Shown: positions 40,136 through 52,902, numbered from the stretch's first letter. The stretch: 64,000 bases of DNA from Diphasiastrum complanatum (GCA_029204225.1 CM055093.1:23479912-23543911); one strand, 5' to 3'. A program made the numbers and translations. The notes: generated by a model from the sequence alone, not told the origin.

Positions 40136-40830
40136 GCTCTGATACCATGTCAAAGTACAGTAATTGGACCTTAAATGAGTGCATTAATGTCTCACATGAG
40201 TGATTGATTGATCGATCATAAAACAAATACAAACTAGATTTGGAGATCTAGATCAACAATTTAGCATGTATCAATCAAGAGCAATCTATAATCATCAATC
40301 AAAAGCAAAGTACATCCCACACACATGTGGATTAGTGTTCAGTACGGCCTGTAGACTGAGAATGAAGTGAAAATCACTTTGATATTGTTTAGATCCAAAA
40401 ACAACCAAGTACATAGTGTAGAAAACTAGTCTTGCCAATGAGCTCTCAAAAATATTCTAAGTATTCACTATGAAGGATTCACTACATAGAAATGCCTCTT
40501 CCCTTCACAAGTTAGGTGAATTTCCAACATGTAATAAAGAAGCCCTAATTTGCCATTCTAGCCTCATTCCTAGAGTCTTGCCAAGTAGGTGGCTAGTTGG
40601 CCAATTTTCTCCATAAATCTAGGATTTAGGTCCTATAAAAGAGGAATCAATACCAAATTGACTTGACCCACTTTTTAGACTTAATATAACCTACTCTAGA
40701 GTGTATTCCCACGTGGCACCATGGCCTCACACATGTGGGACCCACCTATGTACAATCTTCATGATTTTGATCAAGCTAGATTTCCCAATTTTTGGCAATT
40801 TCTCACACTAGAATGCAAATGCACCAGAAT
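40136..40830 (-). mobile_element. copia-2 primer-binding site and LTR, minus strand
   Basis: On the minus strand TGGTATCAGAGC (40136-40147) follows sequence ending TTTGACA, so an LTR ends at 40148 and extends toward higher coordinates. It carries CATGTGTGAGGCCATGG, which resembles the LTR-like sequence near 19990. The distal border is not defined. The 0.7 kb between this site and the Gag fragment is the untranslated leader. Confidence 0.6.
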
Positions 40831-42060
40831 GTGTTCTGCTACACATATATAGATACATAGAGCTAGACTAGACTATTCGTATGCATCATAAATAACCATT
40901 AATTCCATGAAAAGGCCAAGCCAAGTTTGGAGCATGAGTCTCTCTTTTTGTGTAGAAGCCTTAAGCTTCCTATAGTCAACACAAATTCTTGATTTTCCAT
41001 TTTTTATAACATACTATGACTATAGATGATACACATTAAGATATGCATCAAGAGGTCTTTTTGTGTAGCAGTCAAGATTTGAGCCAACTTCAAGTAGGAG
41101 TTAATCTCAACGGGGGATATCATGTAGCTTTTTGAAACTTTACAAAACTTATTGCAATGAAAAAAGAAAGAAACCTATCACATTTTCTCAAATATGTTAG
41201 TTTCATCTCAAGTAGGCTTTTTATAGTAAAAACTCAAAACGACAATAGCCTGCTATCGAGGTCGTGGGGGGAGTGAAAGGAGTAAGTTGTCCCGGAAAGC
41301 ATTTGAAATATTTCATAGTTGGTTGTATGTAGGTATTCATGACTAGCCACAAATGGTGGTTGTGGATGACCTTGCCCTTCTTCATAGTTGACCACCTTCG
41401 AGCTCATTGCCACATGGTTGGGAGAGGGAGTTGTATTCCTCAACTCATGGCCCAACGCAAGACAAGAGGGGATGGGGGGTTGTGACCTTGTGCACATGTT
41501 TTAGGTCATGCACATATGCATTTTTGATCATCCCTATGTGCCACGTGGGTTCATAAATGTGGCATAAGGTTATTCAAGGGCAATTACGTGGATTTTTAAT
41601 CAACCAATGTGTATGGCACCTTTTTATTGCCGTATTCATAATTGTGGAAATTTTCTAAAGACTTCCACCTTGGGGTTACACAAGCAACAAGTAGGTGCAT
41701 AACCTCCCACCTCCCACTATAGCCACTCACAAAATGAAATACAGGCTCCAAGACACACTTCAAGTTATAAGTGCATGGGAAATTCAATTAAATATGACTG
41801 ATGCTTGAACTTTGTGAGGGTTTCACTTGAACATATTTCGCATTTGATTGCCATTTGGGATAACATAGGAAAAGCCCCAATGGCCTTCCTTTGCTAGAGG
41901 CCAGTCCCAAGGCAAAGAACCTCACACGGAGGACCTCGACATGCACAAAAGCGTCGAGAAATTGAGTGACCATGTGGATCCAAGGGTGTAGTTGGAGGCC
42001 AAATTGGTGGGTGGGTGACCGACCATTCTCACCATGGAGCGGAAACCCTAGTCATCGTTG
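40831..42060. other. Intergenic, nothing assignable
   Basis: Short frames on the minus strand (41234-41973) have no recognised domain. The right end becomes CT-rich as the UBA2-like gene is approached. Confidence 0.5.
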
Positions 42061-42386
42061 CCCCGTCTCTTAACAACAAATCCTCAACCTTACCCTTCCG
42101 CCGTTGGAAAATTTAATCACCATTCAGATCTTGCCACGTCTCTCATCACAGCCAATAAACGCAAATCCTGACACGTGGCTGACATCCAATTGGGAGGTCT
42201 AAAACGTCTCCGTGTTGTGAAGGCCCGTCTCTTGGCTCTTCAAGAAAGACCAAACCCTCATGCTTCTGGTTTCATTTTTTCATTTGCGATCCATCGTTGC
42301 GGCATAAAATTGAAGGCGTCATCGGTCTGCTTGATTTGATGCAGCTGCTGCTACCATCCCCAGCATTCGGTCCTCTTGCAGATCTG
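42060..42386 (+). promoter_or_regulatory. Candidate promoter/first non-coding exon of the UBA2-like gene
   Basis: CT- and AAACCCT-rich sequence typical of plant leaders, ending CAGATCTG with a possible donor GTATCA at 42387. A possible acceptor GGTGAGCAG ends at 44501, 43 bp before the start codon. The exon is inferred from composition and splice words only. Confidence 0.4.
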
Positions 42387-42394
42387 GTATCACC

Positions 42395-43700
42395 TCTCTA
42401 TCATCATAATATTATGCTCATCACAGCTTTGTTCATGATAATATGTATTTTCTTATATGTGTCATGATAGTATATCTATTTGTCCTGTATGTGTCATAAT
42501 AATCTTACGCTTACTACAGCTTGTGTTATTTTTGCTGGTTTCTGCAGTTTCCTGTTTGAATGCTTTATGAAATGTCGATGCCTGAAGTTGGATGCAGTTC
42601 CATTGCTATTCATATGATATCCCGTTTCATATCAATATCTGTTTTCTTGTATGTCTCATTTTTATATTTTCATTTCTCTTGTACGTGTCATAGTAATGTT
42701 ATGCTTAGTACAGTTTCTGTTTGTTTGCCGTTCGACTGGGTCATGAAATGTCGATGTCTGATTTTGGATGCAATTCCACTGATGTTTGTATAATATTCTG
42801 TGTCATAATAATGTAATTTTTCTTGTCTGTGTGATGATAGCATCATGCTCACTAGACTTCTGTCTCACGATAGTTTGTCACCTTTTCTTGAATGTCATAA
42901 TGATGTTATGCTCACTACACTCTCTGCTCCTTTTGCTGGATTCTACTTTTTACCTTGTGTCATAATAATCCATATTTTATCCGTTTCATGATAATACTGT
43001 GCTCACTCGACCTCTGTGTCGTAATTACATCTTTTGTTCTTATATTTACTACTGCAATACGATGACTATATAGTATACTTTGTGTTCGTTTTACCTTGTT
43101 CTGTTGTGTGCTGTTCACACGGCTTGTTAAATGCTGGTGGCTGATTTTGGATGCAGTTTTAGAGATTTCATAAAATATCTTGTTTTTGGTTCCTGTTTCA
43201 TGTCTTTCGTTTACGTTGACTATCATTTTATCTTTGTCTATATGCATTTCGTAGGTTACTGGCAGTGCCTGCCAGAGCTATTTTTGTTTGCTGTGGTACT
43301 ACATCCGCTCTTTTCATGGTTCGTGAAATGTCGATGCCTGATATTGGATGTTGTTCCGAAGCTGCTCTGTAAATATTTTAGGTTTGCTTGGTGTTAATGT
43401 TTATCGTTTTCTATGATCTTCTCACTGTCTTTCTTCTTTTTGTGTTTCATAATGTCGCATCCTTTTTTGAATGCAGTTCCAAAGTTGTTTCTATAACATA
43501 GTGTATTTGTTTTGTGTTTCATGTCCATCTTCTATTTCTCTTGTATGTCCTGACTCCTCTTTTGCGTGGCTGACTGGAGTGGAGCTCCTGACCTTGAGGG
43601 TAATTCCTTGTATGCCCTCCTTTGTGAGGCTGATCTTGATGGAGTTCCAAAAAGCTGTTTGTAAACTTTTTGATGTTTGGTTCGTTTTTCAGGTTCATCA
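42395..43700. repeat. Degenerate repeat array in the probable 5' UTR intron of the UBA2-like gene
   Basis: A block reading approximately GAAATGTCGATGCCTGA then TTGGATGCAGTTCC recurs near 42570, 42745, 43129 and 43326, with weaker versions near 43467 and 43640. Spacing is about 150-200 bp or twice that. Between them the words CATAATAATGTTATGCTCACTACAG recur in diverged form (42404, 42520, 42688, 42899, 42988). Units are strongly diverged, so the array is old. No long frame is present. Confidence 0.7.
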
Positions 43701-44544
43701 TCTTACCTATGTTTAACATGCATTTAGAGCATTGACCAGGTATGTCAGAGTCAACTTGCATTGTATGTTTCTCTGAAATATGTACACTTTTTGAATTGAT
43801 TTTTGCTGTTTTACCATTCCCAAATTTTCTGGAAAGTTTGGGTGTTCTATTTTACACTTTTTCATGCTGAATTATCAGTTCTGTTATATGCTGTTGGTTT
43901 TGCTCTCTGTTTTCTTGTATGTCGTGGTTGATTGGAGTTCAACTCCTAACCTCAAGTAGAGGAAAGGAGTCTTTGTCACTTATTTTAGGACTGTGTGGTT
44001 TATTGTGCTTGGTGTTTATGACTAACTTGACAAAAGCAGAATTTCTTGAAATCTCAGAATTCAAAAATCCGGGCGACATTTTTATAACAGCGTTATTGTC
44101 AGTTTGTTACGTCATCTGTTCCTGTTCAACTTATTGTCGGCAGTTTTCAATCAGTTTTACATTATCTATATTACTCATAATTCCTTTCCGTAATCATCGC
44201 ACAACTCTTGCATTTAAGGTTCTTAGGGTCTTGATTCTGGAGAGTGTAACATTAGTATGGGCACTAACTCTCTGAGCCGTGAGCTCAATTAGTGGCTACT
44301 ATTGGCCAAGGCCTTCAAGGAGCCTTGATCTGGCTCATAGCTCAGATTCATGAGCGTTTATGTGGCACTTTTATAACATGGTTTATTTTTGAGACTATTA
44401 AGCATTTGGATTTCTGGAGCTGGCTATGACCTTTTTTTGTTCTACAAAATGGCTATGATTTTTCTTTCTTCTACTAAACTTTTGACACTCTTGGTGAGCA
44501 GTGACAATTTGTGGAACTTGGTGTTGGAAGAATAGTGAGGGAAT

Positions 44545-47500
44545 ATGGAGTATGTGACTGATGACTCCAAAAAGAGGAAACTTAATGATGAAAGCAATGG
44601 AACGGACGTCCCATACTCAAAGGAAGACCTGAAAAAATTGCTAGAGCCCTTGAGTAAAGACCAACTGATACTTTTGCTAACAGACGCGTGAGTACTTCAT
44701 ATCTTTTGGACTGTGCAATGTCAAATGTCTTTGTGTCTCCAAGTCACATATTGGAATGATTGCAATACTTTACATGTATTAAACACAACTATTCAATGCT
44801 CTTATTGGTTATGAAGTTACAATTTTCGTTGTCAATTTTGTTCTGGCGTTTGTAATTTGGTTGTTCAAGTTATGAATCAATTGTTGTCCTTCTAAGGTTT
44901 CATGATCACTCTGTAGTTCATCCTGCTTGCCTTTTTTTAAGGAGTTTGTCATGCTGGTCAGAGAGACTCTGAGAGTAGTTCTATACAGGCATAAATTTCA
45001 CAGCTTCAACTTGTGCACGGTGCACACTTGCAAAGCCATTGTTCTGAAATTTGAAAAGTCAATAGTATTTGATGAGCAGTTTGATCACACTAGTGAATTT
45101 CATAAGCGTGGCCAGAATAACTTTTGTGCTGAAAATCGCTCTCTTGTTTAGTTTGAAAGTCCACTAATTACTATATGTAGGTTGGAATGCCTGCTGTTTT
45201 AAACTGGTGTTCTAAAGGTGGCCCAGCTAATCTGGGAAAAAAAATCACAAGTAGATCTTAGAACATTAGAGTGGCGTGTAGACAAGCTGCATCTCTTGGC
45301 TTGAACCATATGTAGAAATCCTTGGCTAACGGCATGTGCTTGTTTTAACTTGGGGCAAGATAATGTAATTGCATGAATCTGTGCAATTTCATCACTACAT
45401 CGGAAAGTTTTCGTCCAAAAGGTGTATCCTCAGCACCTTTTCAAGAAAAGTCCTCCAGAATAATGCATGCAACTTTGCTTCTCCTATCTTAAGAATACAG
45501 GCACAAAGGCTTAGGGATACATTGACACTGGTCAATGAAAAGGCGAGTAGAACTGCCACAAATCTTGTACTGCACAAGAAACTTGAAAAATGCCATATTC
45601 TTTAACTTCATGTTTGAAATTTTCAATCTTTGAGAAGTTTCATCACCTTGTCAAGATTTGCAGAGTGAAGGCTAAATTTGAATCAATATGCCATTTTGTT
45701 CAATCATCAAGAATAAACACATTCATTCATTTCCTCAAATAAATGTCATCATCAATGGCACCCATATACTTCATTCCTCGGTTTCTTCAATTTTTGAAAA
45801 TTTAGTCATATTGGGCCTTCGGCCCTAATTCGCTCTCTGTGGAGACTCAAAGAATCTGAACAGGCTAGGCGACTCAATTTTTATGATTAATTGATTGATT
45901 GGTTAGACATTAGCTCTTAGTGTATATAAACTGAGCATCAGTTGAGTTTGTGGGAATTTTGGCTCCCCTTTACGTTGCGGTTACGACTTTTAAGTCGATT
46001 TTGATTATTTAGACTCATTTTTGGAGTTCGTGTATTGCACAACAATTCAAGAAACCCTTATTTTTCAAATTTTTTGTATAAAGAGTGGGAGAGTGAAGAT
46101 CTTGAAAATTATTCCGAATCATTATTAAGCTGTGTCTATGTAATCTCTATGTGCCCCCTTCTTAGAATAAGCGAAGCATACTTACATCTTGCAAAACTTT
46201 CTCTTTCAGCAAAGACAATGTGTAGGTCCATTAACTTGGAATTTATTCCCCTCACGTGAAAATGAGTGCATCTTACTAGCCAAGGTTATCTTCATGGGGT
46301 TTGTGAAGGCTAAAGCTTAATTTACAAGCCACTTTATTTTATTATCAGGAACCAATAGGTTTGAGTCATTTTTTGAAATCAGTCTCGGGTTCATGAGTCA
46401 TTATAGTTTTTTGAGTCACTGCTAGTCATTACTGTCCCTCACCTGATGTAAGTTTGTTATCTGAGATGAGGAAATTTAGCCTTTCTTGATTGAAGTTTTC
46501 TTTTAGACATGAACAAGCAAAGGATGTCCTGATATCCTCTGAATGTACTTTGTATGTTTGCAAGGTGTTCAGATATTGGCGTTATTAAACTTTAATCTGT
46601 GAGATCTGTGGCAAATGTGTATATGTTGTGGTTATAGCTTAAATGGAAGCTGATTGTTTGTATAAGTTGCTTGATCAATGAAAATAGTTTTGAAGCTCAG
46701 ATATTTGGTCTGAGTAGCAATATTATTCGCAACTTTGTTTCAGTATTGTGTAATGTGCTCCATTGAACTTGGTTATTTTATTTGCTTAGTGAGCAGGTAT
46801 GACATGAATACTGTTGTGTTTGGGCAATCGATGTTTTTGACATTTTCCTTATGGCCACTTTTGCCTTTTTGACTGTTTGGAAGGAGATTGTCTGTGATTT
46901 TTTGTGATTGGATTGACTGGGACTGCTTGTTGCGTGTTGGCATTCTGCAGAGGTTCTCAATATCCTGCAGTTGCAGGTGAGATTAGAGATGTTGCAAGCA
47001 AGGACCCTGCTCACCGAAAGCTTTTTGTGCGTGGGCTGTCTTGGGAGACCACTTCACAGGCTCTGTGTGAAGTGAGTGCATGGATGGATGGATTGTGCCA
47101 CTGTTCTGTTGATTAATAGAGTGCAGTCTTGTTTTGTATGCACAGACTTCTGTGTTTGTTTGTTTCCAAGGACATCCTCAAAGGTTAATTGAAAGAAAAA
47201 GAATTTCAGATCTATGAGATATTTTCACGTGCCTATCAAGTCTTTGGAGAGTGTCTAGATGTAGTAGGCTGAATTGCTGATTTGGTGGACAAAATTTTGA
47301 GATTTCATTCCATACCACCATAGTCAAGGGACATTCCTGAGCTGAGGACTTTTATTTGAATTGTAAATTTTTAGTCAATTTTAAGATGGAGTCAGGGTAA
47401 ATTGATATAGATTATTTCGTATAATATTTTCAATCAAACAGGCTTTTGAGGAGTATGGTGAGATTGAAGAAGGAGCTGTTATAGTAGACAAAGCTACTGG

Positions 47501-50500
47501 AAGGTCCAAGGGTTTTGGGTTCATTACTTTTAAGCATATGGATTCGGCTCAAGAGGCCTTGAAGGAACCAAGCAAGCACATTGATGTAAGTTGGCTGTTG
47601 CTCTGGTAATTTTTTTTTGCTTTTGCACCTCTTTTGAATTTGATTGCTTTAGTTTTTATTCTTTATGAGTTTTGTCCTGGGTAAGCATAGTTTCTTTCTT
47701 AGTTGCCCGTTCCGGAATGGAACGCGTTCTGGAACGCGTTCTGTTCCGGAACAGGACCAATTTTAAAAAAAAATATACGTACTTTTTTACACAGGAAAAA
47801 ACCGCGATACTGTAATATCGCGTAACATTGCTCTGCCTGCCATTTCTCTACTGCGCCTCATTTCTGTGCTTTCTGTCTAGAAATTTGAATCTTTGATTTT
47901 GCTTTGCTCAATTCTAAGGTATGGTCTGTTTAGGTAGCCAATAATCCCTCGGGAAAGAAGATCAATGCCCTGGAGCAGCACATTACAAACCTCTTATCCC
48001 CCTCAACTCTTTATTTTTTCAACACCGTCTATGATCCATTCCGAGATGGTGCTGATTTTGTGCGAGGCGTGCCTCAGCTCCGATGCAAAGCGGAGTGATG
48101 GGGCAAAAATCTGTATACTGACATTGATTCCTAGCGCATCTGGATATACACATGTGCTGCAGTGGCCACATTGACTCCAAGCGCATCTGTATCAAGAATG
48201 AGAATTTGTTCCTACAAATCTGGACGCATTGCATATCATAAAAAGGTTCCACGCAGGCTGTTGCTTTTGCAAGTTTACTGTTCATTACTAGCGAAATGGC
48301 TTTTTATTTTGAGGGATCGACATTCTTCCTTTTTCTCATAAGGGGGATCAGGCATTTGTATTCCACATCCTCGAGATATATTGCTTGCACATCAGCTGGC
48401 GAATATGCTCATCTCTTGAAAGTAGAAAATATCATTATGCATCGATTTTTCTGGACATAGCGCTTGGAATCAATGTCAGTATACAGATGTGCTTGGCCAC
48501 TGCAGTTGGATCTCATTAACTGGAATTGTTGGAACCCTAATTTTTTTTACAAACATCAAAAACTAATCAAAACATTAAAGAAACAAAAAAAACACACAGG
48601 CACATTCTGGGAAATCCTAATGGAATTTCCCAGAACCCATTCTAGAATGGAATGTGCATTTATGTACTATGTAGTATGGATCATGACAAAAGGGGGGACT
48701 CAAATGTCAGCATTCAAGATTGATTGTTGATTCATTATAATCTACATTGCTACCTAAACACCAAGATGGCACTTGTTTTGTCATAATAGAAGGCTAGAAA
48801 TAAAGCCCCCCCAAAAAAAGAAGAAGAAGAAGAAGAAGAGCCCTAAAACTGTTCCACCGATTCTTTCCGGGGGGTTGCCGATCTTTTTCAAAACCTGTTC
48901 AAGGTGTTTCGAGAATGTCCATAAAACATTGCCTGACTTGCTATTTCTAGTTTTATGTCATTGACAACATAATTGGCTTTAAAGAGAGTTTTGTGTAAAT
49001 TTATTTTGTTGTAATCGATCCACAAAGCATTATTCATGTGCTGTTGGAGTTATTACTCCGCACCTTGTCATGAATCTGTTATCTAAGCTTGCCACTCTAA
49101 AGTTTTGATTTGTTGACCTTGAGGCTTGGAGGCCGATTTATCACTTAGAAGTGGAGTTATAAGTTTGAAGGCTGATCAGTTGCTTCAATTGTTTTTGAGA
49201 GTCAAAATCACCTCTTCAGCCAGTGCTGCCTCCTGTTCATCATTGTCAGCTTGTTGCGGTTGTTTGGCATTTTGGGAGGTAAATGACTGCACGATAGGTG
49301 TCAGCAGCTGTGATTTATTCCCCATTTCTTTTACTGGTTTTATTTACACTGTTAGCTTCACAAGCTTGGTTGACTGAGCCTTTTATTCTGAATGTGTCGG
49401 CCAGGGTTTGCATTTGCAGGATAGATGTCAGTAGCTGTGATTCGTCCCCCATTTCTTTTACGGGTTATATATATGCTGTAACTTGGTTGACTGAGCCTTT
49501 TATTCTCAAATGTGTAGTCCAGGATTCGAGTCTCATTTCCTCTGCTTGGCAGCTATTAGTGTAAAAAACTTTTTTTAAATTTATGGCTGATCTTATGGCC
49601 TCCCAGTAAAATCTTATTTCTGTGTGGAGACTTTGTCACCATAAAGTTTGTGTCACGATTTTCATCATGTCGTCAGGTTGATCTAAGATATTACACAGGT
49701 GCAATTGCATGCATAATTAGAATGGTATAATTTTTTTTTCTGCCTTGGAAGTTCTCCAGAGTCCAGTATAATTTGTAGTGGAGTTCGCTCTGCAGTTTGT
49801 CTTCTGTCCTTGTGAACTTTTAAAGTTTAAGTTTACATGGGTAGACTTTCTATAGGTTAACTCAGTTTCTTGAAAGTCTCATGCTTGCCTAGTTGGATGT
49901 TGGTTTAATATCTTTGCTAGTCATACAATGGGTTGGGGACTGCAGAGGGTTAAAGATTGCACATTTCCTTTGTTATGTTTGGTATTATCCAAGATATGAC
50001 ATTGATATAGCTCAGGCAATGAACATCAGTTTGATGGCCTATCGATGCCTTTTTTGTTGATCTGTGATTACACTTCATGCTTTGGTAAAGATGCAGAAAC
50101 TTAAATTCGGTAAGGATGATAAAATCTGCAAAGATGACGCTGTTGCTGAAAGTTGTATAGAGTTGAGCTCTGCTTTTTTTTGTAGAGGAAAATGCTATAT
50201 ATTGTTGAGCTCACATGGCATTCTTTGGATATTATTTTCAAATAGGGTCGAATTGCTGTTTGCAACTTGGCAGCAGCTGGAAGTAGCACCATTAACAACC
50301 CTTCAGATCAGTCTCAGCGAAAGCTTTACATAGGTGGCTTGTCCTATGAAACTACCAGTGATACACTTCTAAACATGTTTTCTCAATATGGTGAAATTGA
50401 AGAGGGTGCCGTTGCATATGACAAGAACACTAATAAGTCAAGGTGCCTCTTCCTCCATTTGCATCTGGTTTGTACAGAATTAATGAGAGAGGCTATCATA

Positions 50501-51212
50501 TAAAGATTGTATAAGCTGTCATATTTTTGAAGCCAGACTGTGTTTTCTAGAGTTTTCCTGCAGCTTTAGAAGCATCACCTTGCACAATAGTTATGTTGAG
50601 ATTTTTTTGTCTATTTTACATTCATATTGTTTGGTCCTCATGAATGAAACAGAGGATTTGCGTTTGTTACGTTTAAGACTGTAGAAGCATCAAAGAAAGC
50701 ATTGGAAGATCCAAACAGGACGATTGATGTAAGATTCCCTATCAACTATTTTGACAACTTTTCTTTCTGGTATTGTTTGCAGAGGTTTCTTTCTTTAGGC
50801 TTTTCTTGGTTGAAATTTGAGAGCACTAGGATCTTTGCTTCTCCGTAGGTTTGCTATTCGGAGTTCTTAATGGAACGATGCTGCAAAACTAAATCGTCTG
50901 TTTATACATTTTGCACAGGGAAGACATGTTACGGTGAAACTTGCAACAGAAGGCCAGAAAGAAAAAACCTTACCAGCCATGCAAGTGCATGCAGGATACA
51001 ATAATGCAAATGCAAATGTTGCAAGCTATGGTCGCCCACATGTATCAGCCCATGCTGCTCCTGCACTTGGTTTCTCCACATACCCTACAGGTATAGCTGC
51101 ATATGCTGCACAGCCTCACTATCCTGGGCTGGGGTCTCATTATGGAGCTGTTGCACCATATGGTGTTACCTTTCAGACACCGCAGGCCAAACAGCCTGGC
51201 TACCCAAGCTAG
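44545..51212 (+). CDS. UBA2: UBA2-like nuclear RNA-binding protein with two RRMs, six coding exons
   Basis: hnRNP-type protein related to plant UBP1-associated protein 2, which binds U-rich mRNA in the nucleus and takes part in stress and ABA responses. Coding exons: 44545-44687, 46951-47071, 47442-47585, 50246-50442, 50653-50728, 50919-51212. All are GT-AG with matching phases, for 324 aa. An in-frame TGA lies 9 nt upstream of the ATG. Order: basic N-terminus (KKRKL, a possible NLS); a [14 protein letters not shown] helix typical of UBA2 proteins; RRM1 from ~70 (RNP2 LFVRGL, RNP1 SKGFGFITF); RRM2 from ~160 (RNP2 LYIGGL, RNP1 SRGFAFVTF); then a Gly/Ala/Tyr/Pro-rich tail of ~80 residues. UBA2 proteins are usually 400 aa or more, so acidic N-terminal and long C-terminal tails are missing or reduced. 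Intron 3 is 2.66 kb and holds repeats. No stop or frameshift breaks it. Confidence 0.9.
47710..47751. repeat. Symmetric cluster of four palindromes in UBA2-like intron 3
   Basis: Order TTCCGGAA, GAACGCGTTC, GAACGCGTTC, TTCCGGAA, each separated by 2 bp. The whole 42 bp is a near-perfect palindrome with differences only in the spacers. It is GC-rich within AT-rich intron DNA. Confidence 0.95.
48109..48488. repeat. 29 bp inverted repeat with ~320 bp spacer, UBA2-like intron 3
   Basis: The arm at 48109-48137 and the arm at 48460-48488 are reverse complements with one mismatch. Related words (GCATCTGTAT, TGCAGTGGCCA) recur inside. It could be the inner part of a larger foldback element that includes the palindromes at 47.71 kb and the TTCCATTCTAGAATGG-type sequence near 48.65 kb. 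Confidence 0.8.
48816..48840. repeat. (GAA)n microsatellite
   Basis: About eight AAG/GAA trinucleotides in intron 3 of the UBA2-like gene. Confidence 0.95.
49294..49516. repeat. Direct duplication of ~100 bp in UBA2-like intron 3
   Basis: Both copies run from GTCAG(C/T)AGCTGTGATT through CCCATTTCTTTTAC to TTGGTTGACTGAGCC, at about 49294-49398 and 49421-49516. Copy 2 is shorter by a small deletion. The downstream word GGATTCGAGTCTC near 49521 resembles a tRNA B box, so this may be SINE-derived. Confidence 0.8.
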
Positions 51213-52690
51213 TATGATGACATCTGGGTTGATGGGATGGGCATGCAATATTATGTTTGTGAACTCTTGCTGGACAAATTGTACTGGCTAGAGCTTATGA
51301 ATTGGACGAGCTAGCTAGTATCATGAGAAGTAAACAGGATCAACATGGATAAAGGTAGTGTAATGGTTGGATTCTGTCGTTGAAACTACTGTTGCCATGT
51401 AACATGCCGCCATATCTTGAGTATATTGTCTAAAGTAGATCAAGATTTTGTATTCAAGCATTATTTATTCTGATGAATGTATGATGCCATGTCATGTTTA
51501 CCACATCAAGATTAGTTGATTTGATGCTTAGATTAGATAAAGATGTCCTGATTATATTAAAGCAAGTGAAGGATAGTGTTGCAAGTTTGCCATACTGGAT
51601 CACGAAAATGCAAACTAATGAGGAAGTGAAAGATATCAGTCATCTATTGTGTTGCCTATATCTATGCTCAATTGGGATATAGCTGTAATAATCTTGGTCA
51701 ATCATGGTTCTTTCAAATGTGTGACGACGATGTGAATTGTGATTCAGGGCAGTGACAAGGACATGCTTAAAAAAAAAAAACTGCTGATGTGCGTACCTAC
51801 TAGCTCAACAATCAAGGTGTAGAATTTGGTGATTTTGAATAGCAGTTCCATCTTGTTGCAGGATATGGACTTTGTAAGCTGCTGTAGACCTCACAGGTTT
51901 AAATTGCAAAATTGTGTGTTTTGAGACTGTCCATGTTGAATAAGTTTCGAAAAAAGTACTTTCATTTTTTGCTGAACTAAAAGCATCAACATTAGAAGAT
52001 GTGCAAATAGCAAATGCCTAATAGGTACATGATGTCTTATGAAGATATAACTATGGCTAGTAATGCCATGTTAAAGCATCATGGGGAATGTTAGGCGATA
52101 AATATTGATGATGATACTCAAGTTGTGTGCGTTCCATTCGGGTCACATGGATCAATGGTGTCTATAGTTCATTTTCTGTGGTTGAGAAAGCAGTTGTAAT
52201 GATTGTGCTACTATGGAAATGGATTAGAGACTAATGGACATTTATACTGAAAAGATAAGTTTCTTTGCTTCTTATGAGTTGATTCATATGCATCCCATGG
52301 GGTGGTTTGTTATTTGATTGCACGTGATTCAAGAAAATTTTTGGACATGAGCAAGTCTCCTTTCAAGCCTAATCCACCATGCCGCACATTTGTGGAGAAA
52401 GTTAGTTTTGGCGACGAAAGTGCAGTTTTGAAGGTTGAAGAGTGCCAAAAATAAAAGCAAAAGATATGTCACAAAGGGTGTATCCGGAACAAGCTTTCTC
52501 ACCTAGGAATCAAGTATTGTAGCAAAGTTTTTTTTTAATTGGCTCGTAAGAAATTACGACATGGCCAAACAAAAGAGCGTATATGTAAGGATATGATTGG
52601 AAACTATGATTGTTATATTGTGAGGGAACGTTACCCACATGCACCATTGTCACTTTCACACATGAAGGCATACAATGCAATGCAAGTAGA
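51213..52690 (+). other. 3' UTR of the UBA2-like gene and intergenic DNA
   Basis: The 3' UTR should start at 51213. T-rich sequence with TTATTTATTCTGATG near 51465 is a plausible polyadenylation zone. Beyond ~51.6 kb only short frames without recognised domains are seen. Confidence 0.5.
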
Positions 52691-52696
52691 CTCATT

Positions 52697-52902
52697 ATAT
52701 GAGGGCTACCCAACGGGGTTGGCTCAACTGGTTAGCTTGGCATCCAAAGTTTCTTTGGTCCCAGATTCGAGCCTCCCCTTGGAAACCAAGAAGCATTATA
52801 CGAGGGCTACCCAACGGGATTGGCTCAGTTGGTTAGCTTGACATCCAAAGTTTTTTTGGTTCCAAGTTTGAGCCTCTCCTTGGAAAACAGGAAACACTAT
52901 AT
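52697..52902 (+). mobile_element. Tandem pair of tRNA-like SINE heads
   Basis: Two ~100 bp units (52697-52796 and 52797-52902) each start AGGGCTACCCAACGG and contain an A-box-like TGGCTCAACTGGTTAGC and a B-box-like GGTCCCAGATTCGAGCC, at tRNA-like spacing. In unit 2 the B box has decayed to AAGTTTGAGCC. This is the RNA polymerase III promoter layout of tRNA-derived SINEs. Neither unit folds obviously into a functional tRNA, so it is called as a mobile element and not a tRNA gene. Confidence 0.7.

Noticed and set aside
52715-52880. tRNA genes
   Set aside because: A and B boxes are present, but I found no complete cloverleaf pairing; the tandem tRNA-like units fit SINE heads better.
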